Positions 7,968 through 18,019 of a stretch of 64,000 nucleotides of DNA are shown one piece after another (position 1 is the first letter of the stretch; each line of letters opens with the position of its first letter). The notes beneath the pieces were generated by a model that saw only the letters and a program-made list of their open reading frames with translations, searched no databases and had not been told where the DNA came from. The position numbers and the translations under genes were made by a program. Source of the stretch: Nocardioides sp. HDW12B (lineage in GTDB: Bacteria; Actinomycetota; Actinomycetes; Propionibacteriales; Nocardioidaceae). The stretch is from positions 1,116,001-1,180,000 of the forward strand of contig NZ_CP049867.1 in NCBI RefSeq assembly GCF_011299595.1, read 5' to 3'.

Positions 7968-9259
7968 CGACCCTCCAACGGACCGAGCGCACGAGCGCGA
8001 TCGCGCCGGCCCTCGAGCTGCTGTTCGCCCACGACCTGCCGTTCCGGCTCACGGCGTACGACGGGAGCGCGGCCGGTCCGCCCGACGCCCCGGTCCGGCT
8101 CCACCTGGCCACCGAGCGCGGCCTGGCCTACCTGCTCACCGCCCCCGGCGACCTGGGGATGGCGCGCGCCTACGTGCAGGGCGACCTGGTGCTCGACGGC
8201 GTCCACCCCGGCGACCCGTACGACGCGCTGCGGCTGTTCATGAGCCGGCTGACCTTCCGGCGTCCCTCGCCGGCCGAGGCGGTCCGCGTCGTGCGCGCCC
8301 TCGGGCTCGGGCAGCTGCTGCCCCCGCCGCCTCCGCCGCAGGAGGCGCTGCCGCGCTGGCGTCGCATCGTCGAGGGGGCGCGGCACAGCCCGGCGCGCGA
8401 CGCCGAGGCGATCCAGCACCACTACGACGTCTCGAACCGGTTCTACGAGCTGGTGCTCGGGCCGTCCATGACCTACACCTGCGCCTGCTACCCGACCGCG
8501 GGGGCGAGCCTCGAGGAGGCGCAGGCGCACAAGTACGACCTGGTCGCGCGCAAGCTCGGGCTCCGTCCCGGGATGCGGCTGCTCGACGTCGGTTGCGGCT
8601 GGGGCGGGATGGTGCGCCACGCGGTGACCCACTACGGCGTGACCGCGCTGGGCGTCACGCTGTCGCGCGAGCAGGCCACCTGGGCGCAGCGTGCGATCCG
8701 CGACGCCGGGCTCGAGAGCGTGGCCGAGGTGCGCCACGCCGACTACCGCGACGTGGGGGAGACCGGCTTCGACGCCGTCAGCTCCATCGGCCTGACCGAG
8801 CACATCGGGATCCGCAACTACCCGGCGTACTTCGGGCGGCTGCGCGACCGGCTGGTGCCCGGCGGGCGGCTGCTGAATCACTCGATCACCCGGCCCCACA
8901 ACCGGCCCACCTCGACCGGGGCGTTCATCGACCGCTACGTCTTCCCCGACGGGGAGCTGACCGGGTCGGGGCGGATCATCACCGAGATGCAGGACGTCGG
9001 GCTCGAGGTGCGGCACGAGGAGAACCTGCGCGAGCACTACGCGCTGACCTGCCGGGCCTGGGCGCGCAACCTGGCCGAGCACTGGGACGAGTGCGTCGCC
9101 GAGGCCGGGGAGGCGACGGCGCGGGTGTGGGGGCTCTACCTGGCCGGGTGCGCCCTCGGGTTCGAGATCAACGACATCCAGCTCCACCAGGTGCTGGCGG
9201 TCAAGCCGCACCCCGACGGCTCGGCCGACGTCCCCCTGCGCCCCGACTGGGGCGTGTGA
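7964..9259 (+). CDS. CFA synthase-type SAM methyltransferase, probable 10-methylene fatty acid synthase
   Basis: A 431-residue cyclopropane-fatty-acid-synthase family protein. An N-terminal lipid-binding domain is followed by HHYDVSNRFYELVLG, YTCACYPT and the SAM motif LLDVGCGWGGM (bases about 8578-8610), then GLTEHIG and HSITRP. ATG 7964 overlaps the stop of the reductase (ATGA). As a partner of an FAD reductase it more likely forms 10-methylene intermediates for 10-methyl fatty acids than cyclopropane rings. It acts on phospholipid acyl chains at the membrane. A proline run (LLPPPPPPQEALP) links the two domains. Confidence 0.88.
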   Translation: MTTLQRTERTSAIAPALELLFAHDLPFRLTAYDGSAAGPPDAPVRLHLATERGLAYLLTAPGDLGMARAYVQGDLVLDGVHPGDPYDALRLFMSRLTFRRPSPAEAVRVVRALGLGQLLPPPPPPQEALPRWRRIVEGARHSPARDAEAIQHHYDVSNRFYELVLGPSMTYTCACYPTAGASLEEAQAHKYDLVARKLGLRPGMRLLDVGCGWGGMVRHAVTHYGVTALGVTLSREQATWAQRAIRDAGLESVAEVRHADYRDVGETGFDAVSSIGLTEHIGIRNYPAYFGRLRDRLVPGGRLLNHSITRPHNRPTSTGAFIDRYVFPDGELTGSGRIITEMQDVGLEVRHEENLREHYALTCRAWARNLAEHWDECVAEAGEATARVWGLYLAGCALGFEINDIQLHQVLAVKPHPDGSADVPLRPDWGV

Positions 9260-9278
9260 GACGCACCGGCACAACCCC

Positions 9279-9350
9279 ATGTAACGCGGGGTTATGGACG
9301 GCTCGCAGGGGTCACACCCCAGGGTCGGCGTCCATAACCCCGCGTTACAT
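9279..9350. repeat. Dispersed palindromic intergenic element, copy 1 (complete)
   Basis: A 21-base arm at 9279-9299 beginning ATGTAACGCGGGGTTATGG is followed by its exact inverse at 9330-9350, around a 30-base centre with its own GGGGTCACACCCC hairpin. It lies between the converging methyltransferase and era genes. Related copies occur at 29408, 48863 and 49837, all also between converging genes. Downstream at 9349-9390 CATGCCCAGGGG occurs twice. It can form a long hairpin in transcripts from either side. Confidence 0.85.
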
Positions 9351-9399
9351 GCCCAGGGGTCACATGTTCTGGGGGTTGCATGCCCAGGGGGCTGGTCTG

Positions 9400-10380
9400 T
9401 CAGAAGCCGAGGCGGCGCAGCTGGCGCGGGTCGCGCTGCCAGTCCTTCGCGATCTTCACGTGCAGGTCGAGGTAGACCGGCGTCCCGAGCATCGCCTCGA
9501 TGCCCTTGCGGGCGTCGGAGCCGACCTGCCGCAGCCGGGAGCCCTTGTGGCCGATGACGATGCCCTTCTGGGAGTCGCGCTCGACGAAGAGGTTGGCGTG
9601 GATGTCGAGCAGCGGCTTGTCGGCCGGCCGGTCCTCGCGCAGGTTCATCTCCTCGACCACCACCGCGATGGAGTGCGGCAGCTCGTCGCGCACGCCCTCG
9701 AGCGCCGCCTCCCGGATCAGGTCGGCCACGATCGCGGTCTCCGGGGCGTCGCTGAGCTCGCCGTCGGGGTAGAGCGCGGGCCCCTCGGGCAGCCGCGCCA
9801 CGAAGAGGTCCGCCAGCAGCTGCACCTGGTCGCCGGAGACGGCCGAGACCGGCACGATCTCGGCCCAGTCGGTCTGGGTATCGACGCCGAGCTGCTGGAT
9901 GTCCATCAGGTGCTCGGCCAGCCGCTCAGGGCTCACGAGGTCGGTCTTGGTCGCCACCGCGATCCGGGTCGTACGGCGAACCTTGGCCAGCTCGGTGACC
10001 AGGAACCGGTCGCCGGGGCCGATCTTCTGGTCGGCGGGGAAGCAGGCGGCGACGACGTCGACCTCGGCCCAGGTGGTCGTCACCAGGTCGTTGAGGCGCT
10101 CGCCGAGCAGCGTGCGGGGCCGGTGGAGGCCGGGGGTGTCGACCAGCACCAGCTGGGCGTCGGGCCGGTGCACGATGCCGCGCACCACGGTGCGCGTGGT
10201 CTGCGGCTTCGACGAGGTGATGACGACCTTGGTGCCCACCAGCGCGTTGGTCAGCGTGGACTTGCCGGCGTTGGGACGTCCGACGAAGCAGGCGAAGCCG
10301 CTGCGGAACCCCTCCGCCTTCTCGGACGGGAAGGCGGTGGCTGAGGGGCTGGGGTCAGGGGACTGCGGGGCGTCGCTCAC
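9400..10380 (-). CDS. era: GTPase Era (30S ribosome assembly)
   Basis: A 326-residue Era protein with G1 GRPNAGKST, G3 DTPGLH, G4 TKTDL and a C-terminal KH domain containing VIGHKGSRLRQVG and ending RDPRQLRRLGF. Era binds the 3' end of 16S rRNA and assists 30S maturation. GTG 10380 is chosen over the upstream ATG at 10605 because GGGAGG precedes it and the protein then has normal length. In many actinobacteria era follows the deaminase-like gene and precedes recO on the same strand; here it lies on the opposite strand, about 4.6 kb from the deaminase-like gene, which points to local rearrangement. Confidence 0.95.
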   Translation of the reverse strand: MSDAPQSPDPSPSATAFPSEKAEGFRSGFACFVGRPNAGKSTLTNALVGTKVVITSSKPQTTRTVVRGIVHRPDAQLVLVDTPGLHRPRTLLGERLNDLVTTTWAEVDVVAACFPADQKIGPGDRFLVTELAKVRRTTRIAVATKTDLVSPERLAEHLMDIQQLGVDTQTDWAEIVPVSAVSGDQVQLLADLFVARLPEGPALYPDGELSDAPETAIVADLIREAALEGVRDELPHSIAVVVEEMNLREDRPADKPLLDIHANLFVERDSQKGIVIGHKGSRLRQVGSDARKGIEAMLGTPVYLDLHVKIAKDWQRDPRQLRRLGF

Positions 10381-10416
10381 CGTCCGATCCTCCCAGACCG
10401 CGCGCCGGGGTCTCGC

Positions 10417-10436
10417 CCCTTCGACAGGCTCAGGAC
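10417..10436. repeat. REP-like 20-mer
   Basis: CCCTTCGACAGGCTCAGGAC, a short sequence that recurs in intergenic DNA of many high-GC bacteria (known from memory). It lies between the start of era and the stop of the next minus-strand gene. I see only one copy in this window. Confidence 0.5.
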
Positions 10437-10471
10437 ACCGCGAGCTCGACCGGCGACCTGGGCAGGTGCAC

Positions 10472-11290
10472 CTACGCGGGGGCCCAGCAGAAGCCGTAGC
10501 GCTGCCCGGTCTCCCACTGCGCCTCGGTCGGCCACTCCCAGCCGTAGTCGATCTCGGTGGTGAACCCGGCCTGGCTCTCGACGTAGTCGGCGCACGCGCC
10601 GTCACCCGACGAGCGCACCTTCGCCACGCCCGGGTAGCGCGCCGAGTCGGCGATGCGGAGCGTGGTCAGGGCCCGCCAGGTGTGGGGCAGCGAGCAGATG
10701 ACCCGCTCGAACCCCGGCGACCCGGGAGCGGAGGTGCCGCAGGTGCCGAAGGTGTCCAGCGCCCCGTCGGCGGCGAGCACGCCCTCCAGGCGCTGCTGCG
10801 GCAGGGCGGCGAAGGCGTCGTCGCGCCCGAAGGCGACGACGTCGCAGCGGTACCACGCGGCCCCGGCCTCCGCCTCGGCGTCGGTGGGCACGAACCAGAT
10901 GGCGACGAAGCGGCTGAGGTTGCGGGTGACCGGGTCGCCCCCGAGGAAGGCGTCGACACGGCGGGGACACTCCGTCGCGAGCCGTCGCCCGACCCGCGGG
11001 TCGGTGACCGAGTCACCGGCACCCAGGGCGGCCAGCCGTCCCACGTGCACGGTCCGGGCGGTGTGGTCCTTCGTGCACGGCACCGGGTCGGCGTCGGAGG
11101 AGGCGTCGTCGGCCGCCGCCACCGTGAGGTCGTAGCAGGCCCCGGCCTTCGGCGGCGGCGGAGGCGGCGTCGGGGCCGAGGACGAGCTCTCCTCGGCGGA
11201 CGGGGACTCCGCGGGCGCCGGGTCGGGCGCCTCCGAGGAGCAGCCGGTCAGCACGACCGCGGCCAGCAGGGTGACGAGGGACAGACGCAT
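10472..11290 (-). CDS. Septum-formation family lipoprotein (second of tandem pair)
   Basis: A 272-residue lipoprotein. The signal peptide ends in the lipobox LTGC, followed by a Ser/Pro-rich linker and a domain with conserved paired cysteines (GACYDLTV, PVPCTKDHTARTVHVG, WYRCDVVAFG, ICSLPHTWRALTT, FCWAP). These match the Septum_form (PF13845-like) family found in actinobacteria, whose role is not well defined. It starts two bases after the stop of a paralogue, so they form an operon and probably arose by duplication. Cysteine positions suggest disulfides outside the membrane. Confidence 0.8.
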   Translation of the reverse strand: MRLSLVTLLAAVVLTGCSSEAPDPAPAESPSAEESSSSAPTPPPPPPKAGACYDLTVAAADDASSDADPVPCTKDHTARTVHVGRLAALGAGDSVTDPRVGRRLATECPRRVDAFLGGDPVTRNLSRFVAIWFVPTDAEAEAGAAWYRCDVVAFGRDDAFAALPQQRLEGVLAADGALDTFGTCGTSAPGSPGFERVICSLPHTWRALTTLRIADSARYPGVAKVRSSGDGACADYVESQAGFTTEIDYGWEWPTEAQWETGQRYGFCWAPA

Positions 11291-11292
11291 GC

Positions 11293-12132
11293 TCACTCCG
11301 TCGTGCGCGCCCAGCAGACCGCACGGTTGTTGCCCGCCTCCCACTCGGCCTCACCGAACCAGGTGTAGCCGTAGTCGTACTGCGGGGGGTAGTCGAGCCA
11401 CGCCAGCACCGAGTCGGAGCAGAAGTCGCGGCTGAGGACCTCGACGAGCCGGTCGCCGGGGTACTTCTCCTTCTCCGAGACCACGATGGTCGAGACCGCG
11501 CGCCAGGAGTGCGGCTCGTCGCACGAGAGGTACGGCGCGTCCTGCACGGCCTCGGCGTTCACGCAGGCCAGCCACCGGTCGGGCGGGATGCCCAGCAGCA
11601 CGCCCTTCGTCGTCTCCGGCAGCGGCACCAGGCCGTCGGGGCGCTCCTCGCCGGCGACCACGTCGCAGCGGAACCACCGGGCTCCCTCGTCCCACGCCGA
11701 CTCCGAGGGCCGGAACCACGCCCACGACACGATCGAGCGGAGCGTCAGGCTGGCGTCGGCGCCGGTGAACTTCGCCCACCGCTTCTGGCACTCGTCGTAG
11801 ACCAGGCCCGCGAGCGCCGGGTCGTCGTACGCCGCGTCGTCGGGGAGCTCGCCGACGTGGAAGGTCTCCGCGGTGTGGTCCTCGCGGCAGTCCACGGGCT
11901 CGGTGTCGTCGCTGGGCTGGCTGATCGCCTCGACGTCGAGCACCCGGCACAGGCCGTTCTCCGGGGCCTCGACGGGGGTCTCCACCTGCTCGCTGCTCGA
12001 CGACGACCCGCCGTCCTCGGGCGAGGAGACCTCGTCCAGGGGCGAGCTCTGGTCGCACCCGCTCAGCACGACGACGGCCAGTGCCGCGACGACGGCAGCG
12101 GCCCGCCCGCGCGGAAGTGCTGGTGCGCGCAC
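11293..12132 (-). CDS. Septum-formation family lipoprotein (first of tandem pair)
   Basis: A 279-residue paralogue of the next gene: signal peptide ending LSGC, an acidic Ser-rich linker, then NGLCRVLDVEA, PVDCREDHTAETFHVGEL, WFRCDVVAGEE, YLSCDEPHSWRAVST and VCWAR, the same order of cysteine motifs. Anchored to the outer face of the membrane. No enzymatic motif is visible. It is the first gene of the pair; its upstream region (12133-12286) is the intergenic space with tandem repeats and a GC-rich hairpin. Confidence 0.8.
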   Translation of the reverse strand: MRAPALPRGRAAAVVAALAVVVLSGCDQSSPLDEVSSPEDGGSSSSSEQVETPVEAPENGLCRVLDVEAISQPSDDTEPVDCREDHTAETFHVGELPDDAAYDDPALAGLVYDECQKRWAKFTGADASLTLRSIVSWAWFRPSESAWDEGARWFRCDVVAGEERPDGLVPLPETTKGVLLGIPPDRWLACVNAEAVQDAPYLSCDEPHSWRAVSTIVVSEKEKYPGDRLVEVLSRDFCSDSVLAWLDYPPQYDYGYTWFGEAEWEAGNNRAVCWARTTE

Positions 12133-12239
12133 GATCCTCCCTCACCTGGTCCGGCGAACCCGCCTCACCCTACCGAGGGGTACGCCGCCCCCGCGGCGGT
12201 TCGCGTGCACGGGCGCGTCAGGCGGCGGGCGCCGAGCGG

Positions 12240-12286
12240 GGACCAGGTGGGCACCCGGTGGGCACCCGGTGGGCACCAGGCGGGCA
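12240..12286. repeat. Short tandem repeat, GGTGGGCACCC unit
   Basis: About four degenerate 11-base units (GGTGGGCACCC, then GGCGGGCATCA-like forms) between the flavodoxin-like gene end and the lipoprotein promoter region. The 12133-12286 stretch also holds a CCGCC/GGCGG hairpin near 12187-12200 and no gene. Confidence 0.6.
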
Positions 12287-12793
12287 TCAGGAGGGCATCA
12301 GCAGCGCCGCCAGCGTGCCGCCGAGGTCGAGGGCCCGTGCCCGGTCGTCGGACCCCACCTCGCCCAGCACCTCGACGGTCGCCGCCGCCTGCCGCCAGCC
12401 CAGCGCCCCGGTGATGGCGAGCACCGACCGGACCGCACCGGTGACGTCGTACCGGCCGTGCACGAGCAGCCCGAAGGGACGCCCGCTCGTGCCGCCCGTC
12501 CCGGGCCGGTCCCCGTCGCCGGCGGAGCCGTCGTCGGCGAGCGCGCCCCCGACCGCGAGGAACGTGCTGTCGAAGAAGTGCTTGAGGGCGCCGGACATGT
12601 AGCCGAAGTTCGCCGGCGTGAGCAGCAGGTAGCCGTCGGCGGCGAGCACGTCGTCCGCGGTCGCCTCCAGCGCCGGCCGTACGGCGACCTCGACCCCCTC
12701 GACGTCCGGGTGCCGTGCGCCCTCGAGCAGCGACGCGTGGAGGTCCTGCACGGACCGGGTCGGGGAGTGGTGCACCACCAGCAGCCGGGCCAT
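12287..12793 (-). CDS. Flavodoxin/NAD(P)H-dependent FMN reductase-like protein
   Basis: A 168-residue protein with a flavodoxin-like fold: LLVVHHSPTRS phosphate-binding loop at the N-terminus and LLLTPANFGYMSGALKHFFD, the flavin-contact segment typical of this family. It probably binds FMN and carries out quinone or flavin reduction in the cytoplasm. A Gly/Asp-rich loop follows (about residues 85-105). The start ATG 12793 gives the expected N-terminal beta strand. The gene is divergent from the leuA leader. Confidence 0.78.
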   Translation of the reverse strand: MARLLVVHHSPTRSVQDLHASLLEGARHPDVEGVEVAVRPALEATADDVLAADGYLLLTPANFGYMSGALKHFFDSTFLAVGGALADDGSAGDGDRPGTGGTSGRPFGLLVHGRYDVTGAVRSVLAITGALGWRQAAATVEVLGEVGSDDRARALDLGGTLAALLMPS

Positions 12794-12805
12794 GGGCAGG
12801 ACCCT

Positions 12806-12853
12806 AGCCAGAACCCGAGCCAGAACCCGAGCCAGGACCCGAGCCAGGACCCG
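12806..12853. repeat. Tandem repeat, four 12-base units
   Basis: Two copies of AGCCAGAACCCG followed by two of AGCCAGGACCCG, perfectly in phase, just upstream of the flavodoxin-like gene and the leuA promoter. Confidence 0.85.
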
Positions 12854-12864
12854 GCCACTGACGG

Positions 12865-14722
<1,858 letters not shown>

Positions 14723-14734
14723 CAGCCGACGGGG

Positions 14735-14756
14735 ACGGGCGGGACCTCCCGCCCGT
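14735..14756 (+). terminator. leuA terminator hairpin
   Basis: ACGGGCGGGA and TCCCGCCCGT form a perfect 10-base stem with a CC loop, 13 bases after the leuA stop, without a strong U-tract. Confidence 0.7.
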
Positions 14757-14849
14757 TCACCGTCGTTGCCGCCCCCGGACGTGGGCGCCTCTGGCACTCT
14801 GTGGGAGCGTCGCGCGCGCTGGCGCCCAGGAGAGCGGGAGGCCCAGCAG

Positions 14850-16526
14850 GTGCCGAGCAGGCGAGGGGGGCGACGGGTCCTGATGGACTCCGTGATGCAC
14901 CGGCAGCTGCTGTTCGTCGTCCCGGTCCTGCTCAACGCCGCCTTCATCCTGCCGACCGGTCAGGCTGTGCTCGGCGCCGGGGACGCGTACCTCGGGGGCC
15001 TGGCCCTGGTGGTGCTGGCGACCGTGGCCGCCGTCGCGAACGAGACCGGCCGCTTCCCCACCCGGCTGCTGTGGCTCGTCCCGGTCCTCGACCTGCTGGC
15101 GGTCGGGGCCCTGCGCCTGGTGCCCGAGAACGGCGGGGTCGGCGTGCTCGTGGTGCTGCCGGCCGTGTGGCTCGGCGTCGACCTGCTCGAGCGCGGCGTG
15201 CTGCTGACGGCGGTGCTCACCCTCACCACCGTCTCGGTGCCGCAGCTGGCGGTCTTCGGCACGGGAGCGGACTCGTGGTCCCGCGCGGTGCTGCTGCCGG
15301 TCGTCGCGGCCAACGTGGCGATGGCCGGGGCGGCCCTCGCGCGCCGCTGGACCCGCCAGACGCACCGGCTCGCGATCAAGCACGAGGAGCTGGAGAAGAC
15401 CTACGAGCACGAGCACCGGGTGGCCGCGCGTCAGGAGCTGATCGCCGCGACCATCGACGTCGGGCTGGTGATGATCGACCGCAGCGGCGCCTACACCTCG
15501 CTCAACAGCAAGCAGCGCGAGCTGCTCGACGTGGGCTACCCCCACGGGCACCGCGGGCAGGCCGGCCAGGAGGGGATGGTCTTCGCCGAGGACCGGGTGA
15601 CCCCGCTGCGCACCCGCGACATGCCGACGACCCGGGCGCTGCGGGGGGAGCGGTTCACCGACTACGTCATCTGGGTCGGCGACCCGGCGGTCCGGCAGCT
15701 GGCGATCTCGGTGTCCGCCGCCCCGATGTTCGACGAGCTCGGCGACTTCGACGGCGCGGTGCTGGTCTACAAGGACGTCACGGAGCTGGTGTCCGCGCTG
15801 CGCGTCAAGGACGACTTCGTCGCCACCGTCTCCCACGAGCTGCGCACGCCGCTGACCTCCATCATGGGGTTCCTGGACCTGGTCACCGAGACCGACGAGT
15901 CCTTGAGCGAGAGCACCCGGGCGCAGCTGTCCATCGTCAAGCGCAACTCCGAGCGGCTGCTGCGACTCGTCAGCGACCTGCTGATGGCGGCCCAGACCGA
16001 CGAGGGGCGCCTCGTCCTCGTCCGCCGGTTGCGCGACCTGTCCGAGCTGGTCGCCCAGGCCGTCGACGACGTGGTGCCGCAGGCCCGCGACGGCGAGGTC
16101 CGGCTGGAGCGCCGGATCGCGCCGCTGGTCGAGCTCGAGATGGACGAGACCCGGATGCGGCAGATGGTCGACAACCTGGTCAGCAACGCCGTGAAGTACA
16201 CCCCGCCGGACGGCGTGGTCGAGGTGAGCCTGGTCGACCACGGGGACCGGGTGGTGCTGCGGGTCAGCGACACCGGCATCGGCATCGCCGTGGCCGACCA
16301 GGAGCACCTGTTCACCCGGTTCTTCCGGGCGCCGGAGGCCGAGACGCTGGCCATCCAGGGCGCCGGCCTCGGGCTGGCCATCACCAAGGCCATCGTCGAG
16401 GCGCACGCCGGGACGATCGAGGTGGACTCCGAGCCGGGGCGCGGCACCCGCTTCGAGGTCACGCTCCCGCGGCTGACGGCGGTGGACCCGCCGGACGCGG
16501 GGGACGCTCCATCTCGCTCTTCATGA
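14850..16526 (+). CDS. Orphan sensor histidine kinase with PAS-like domain
   Basis: A 558-residue membrane kinase. Five or six hydrophobic segments occupy roughly residues 15-160, then a short coiled stretch (HEELEKTYEHEHRVAARQE) and a PAS-like domain (ATIDVGLVMIDRSGAYTSLN...). The kinase core has HisKA SHELRTPLTSIMGF with the phospho-accepting His, the N box QMVDNLVSNAVKYT, DTGIGI and GAGLGLAITKA. GTG 14850 is chosen because GGGAGG lies eight bases before it. No response regulator gene is nearby, so the partner is elsewhere. The last 68 bases overlap the converging GNAT gene. Confidence 0.9.
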   Translation: MPSRRGGRRVLMDSVMHRQLLFVVPVLLNAAFILPTGQAVLGAGDAYLGGLALVVLATVAAVANETGRFPTRLLWLVPVLDLLAVGALRLVPENGGVGVLVVLPAVWLGVDLLERGVLLTAVLTLTTVSVPQLAVFGTGADSWSRAVLLPVVAANVAMAGAALARRWTRQTHRLAIKHEELEKTYEHEHRVAARQELIAATIDVGLVMIDRSGAYTSLNSKQRELLDVGYPHGHRGQAGQEGMVFAEDRVTPLRTRDMPTTRALRGERFTDYVIWVGDPAVRQLAISVSAAPMFDELGDFDGAVLVYKDVTELVSALRVKDDFVATVSHELRTPLTSIMGFLDLVTETDESLSESTRAQLSIVKRNSERLLRLVSDLLMAAQTDEGRLVLVRRLRDLSELVAQAVDDVVPQARDGEVRLERRIAPLVELEMDETRMRQMVDNLVSNAVKYTPPDGVVEVSLVDHGDRVVLRVSDTGIGIAVADQEHLFTRFFRAPEAETLAIQGAGLGLAITKAIVEAHAGTIEVDSEPGRGTRFEVTLPRLTAVDPPDAGDAPSRSS

Positions 16527-17046
16527 GCGTGGCGCCGGGACGGATCGGCTCGCGGGCACCGGTCGGCGCGAAGCCCAGGTCGCGGTAGAGCCGCTCGGCC
16601 GGGTTCTGGTCGGCGACCCAGAGGACGAGGCGGTCGCCCCGCGGCACGGCGCCGACCAGGTGCTCCAGCACCGCGCGACCCACCCCGCGGCCGCGGTGCT
16701 CGGGGGCGGTCCACATCGCCACCACCTGCGACACCCCCGGGGTGGGGATCACCAGACCGCCCGTCGCCACCGGTTCGGCCTGCACGGCGGCACCGACGCG
16801 CGCCAGCACGGCGTACGACGTCGCAAGGCGCTCGCGCCACTGCTGCTCGGTGAAGTCCTGCTCGCGCTGCCACGCAGACCCGAACGCGTCAGGGTCGCTG
16901 CGGAGCCCGCGCAGACGGACCTCGCGCCAGGCGCGCCAGTCCTCGGGGACGGCCCGGTGCACGACGACGGGGCCGGCGGACGGGGAGGGCGGAGTCGGCG
17001 GAGACGGGGGAGTCGGCGGAGACGGGGGAGTCGGGGGTGGCGGCAC
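16459..17046 (-). CDS. GNAT family N-acetyltransferase with Pro-rich N-terminal repeat
   Basis: A 195-residue GNAT. The acetyl-CoA motif is APEHRGRGVGRAVLEHLV, followed by LVLWVADQNPAERLYRDLGFAPTG. The start is uncertain: GTG 17046 gives a Pro/Ser/Thr-rich leader encoded by three 18-base tandem DNA repeats (about 16985-17035, PPSPPT units), while GTG 16962 would skip it. The gene converges with and overlaps the histidine kinase by 68 bases. The substrate cannot be told from sequence. Confidence 0.75.
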   Translation of the reverse strand: MPPPPTPPSPPTPPSPPTPPSPSAGPVVVHRAVPEDWRAWREVRLRGLRSDPDAFGSAWQREQDFTEQQWRERLATSYAVLARVGAAVQAEPVATGGLVIPTPGVSQVVAMWTAPEHRGRGVGRAVLEHLVGAVPRGDRLVLWVADQNPAERLYRDLGFAPTGAREPIRPGATLMKSEMERPPRPAGPPPSAAGA

Positions 17047-17113
17047 CCGACCGGTTCTACCAACCTCCCGGCGACCGGTGCCACGGGGTTTCCACTTCTG
17101 GGAGACTGTACGC

Positions 17114-17983
17114 ATGGCGGCGACGTTGGCCTCGGAGCAGGTCGGACAGTTCATGATGGGCCCCTACCGGCTGGAGTACACCCAGTACGGCGCCGGGGAC
17201 CACTGGGTCGTGCTGCTGCCCGGCCAGCTCATGCCGCGCTCGATGCACGGGCCGCTGGCGCGGGTGCTGGCCTCGGCAGGCATGCACGTGGTGACGCTCG
17301 ACTTCCTCGGCCACGGCCGCTCGGACCGGCCCGAGGACCCGCGCGTCTACTCGATGACGGCGTGGGGGGAGCAGGTCGTGGCGCTGCTCGACCACCTCGG
17401 GGTCGAGCAGGCGCTCGTCGGCGGCACGTCGTTGGGCGCGAACGTCAGCCTCGAGGTCGCCGACGCCGCCCCCGAGCGGGTCAAGGGGCTGCTGCTGGAG
17501 ATGCCGGTCCTCGACAACGCGCTGGAGGCCGGGATCGTCGCCTTCGCGCCGCTGATCTACGTCGGCCGCTACCTGCCCTTCACCATCACCGGCCTGGCGA
17601 CGCTGAGCCGGATGGTGCCGCGGCGGCTCGTGCCGCACTGGGGCGCCGTCGTGCTCGACACGATGCTGCAGCGCCCCCGGCCGATGTCTGCTGCCGTGCA
17701 CGGGCTGTTCTTCGGTCGCGTCGCCCCGCCCCGCAAGGACCGGATGCGCATCACCGCTCCTGCCCTGGTCATCGGGCACCCGCACGACCCCATCCACCTC
17801 GCGGCCGACGCGCAGATGCTGGCCGAGGAGCTGCCGAACGCCACGCACCTGGCCGCCTCGAGCATCCTGGAGTGGCGGCTGCGGCCGCAGCGCCTCGACG
17901 ACGAGGCGACGACCTTCGCCCGCGCGGTCTGGGGCGAGGGACCGGCCGTGGGCGGGTCCGCCTCGCGCGTCGGGGGCCGCTAG
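17114..17983 (+). CDS. Alpha/beta hydrolase
   Basis: A 289-residue alpha/beta hydrolase fold protein. The N-terminal strand (YRLEYTQYGAGDHWVVLLPGQ) carries the oxyanion region, VTLDFLGHGRSDRP is the usual loop, and GGTSLGANVSLEVADA is the nucleophile elbow (Ser within G-T-S-L-G). A GHPHDPIH segment supplies the acid, and a late His is plausible around THLAAS. GGGAG precedes ATG 17114 by about nine bases. Substrate unknown; esterase or lipase-like in the cytoplasm. It lies between the GNAT and recO. Confidence 0.85.
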   Translation: MAATLASEQVGQFMMGPYRLEYTQYGAGDHWVVLLPGQLMPRSMHGPLARVLASAGMHVVTLDFLGHGRSDRPEDPRVYSMTAWGEQVVALLDHLGVEQALVGGTSLGANVSLEVADAAPERVKGLLLEMPVLDNALEAGIVAFAPLIYVGRYLPFTITGLATLSRMVPRRLVPHWGAVVLDTMLQRPRPMSAAVHGLFFGRVAPPRKDRMRITAPALVIGHPHDPIHLAADAQMLAEELPNATHLAASSILEWRLRPQRLDDEATTFARAVWGEGPAVGGSASRVGGR

Positions 17984-18019
17984 CGCCGTCGGGCTCGCGG
18001 GACCGGGCAGAATGGGCCG

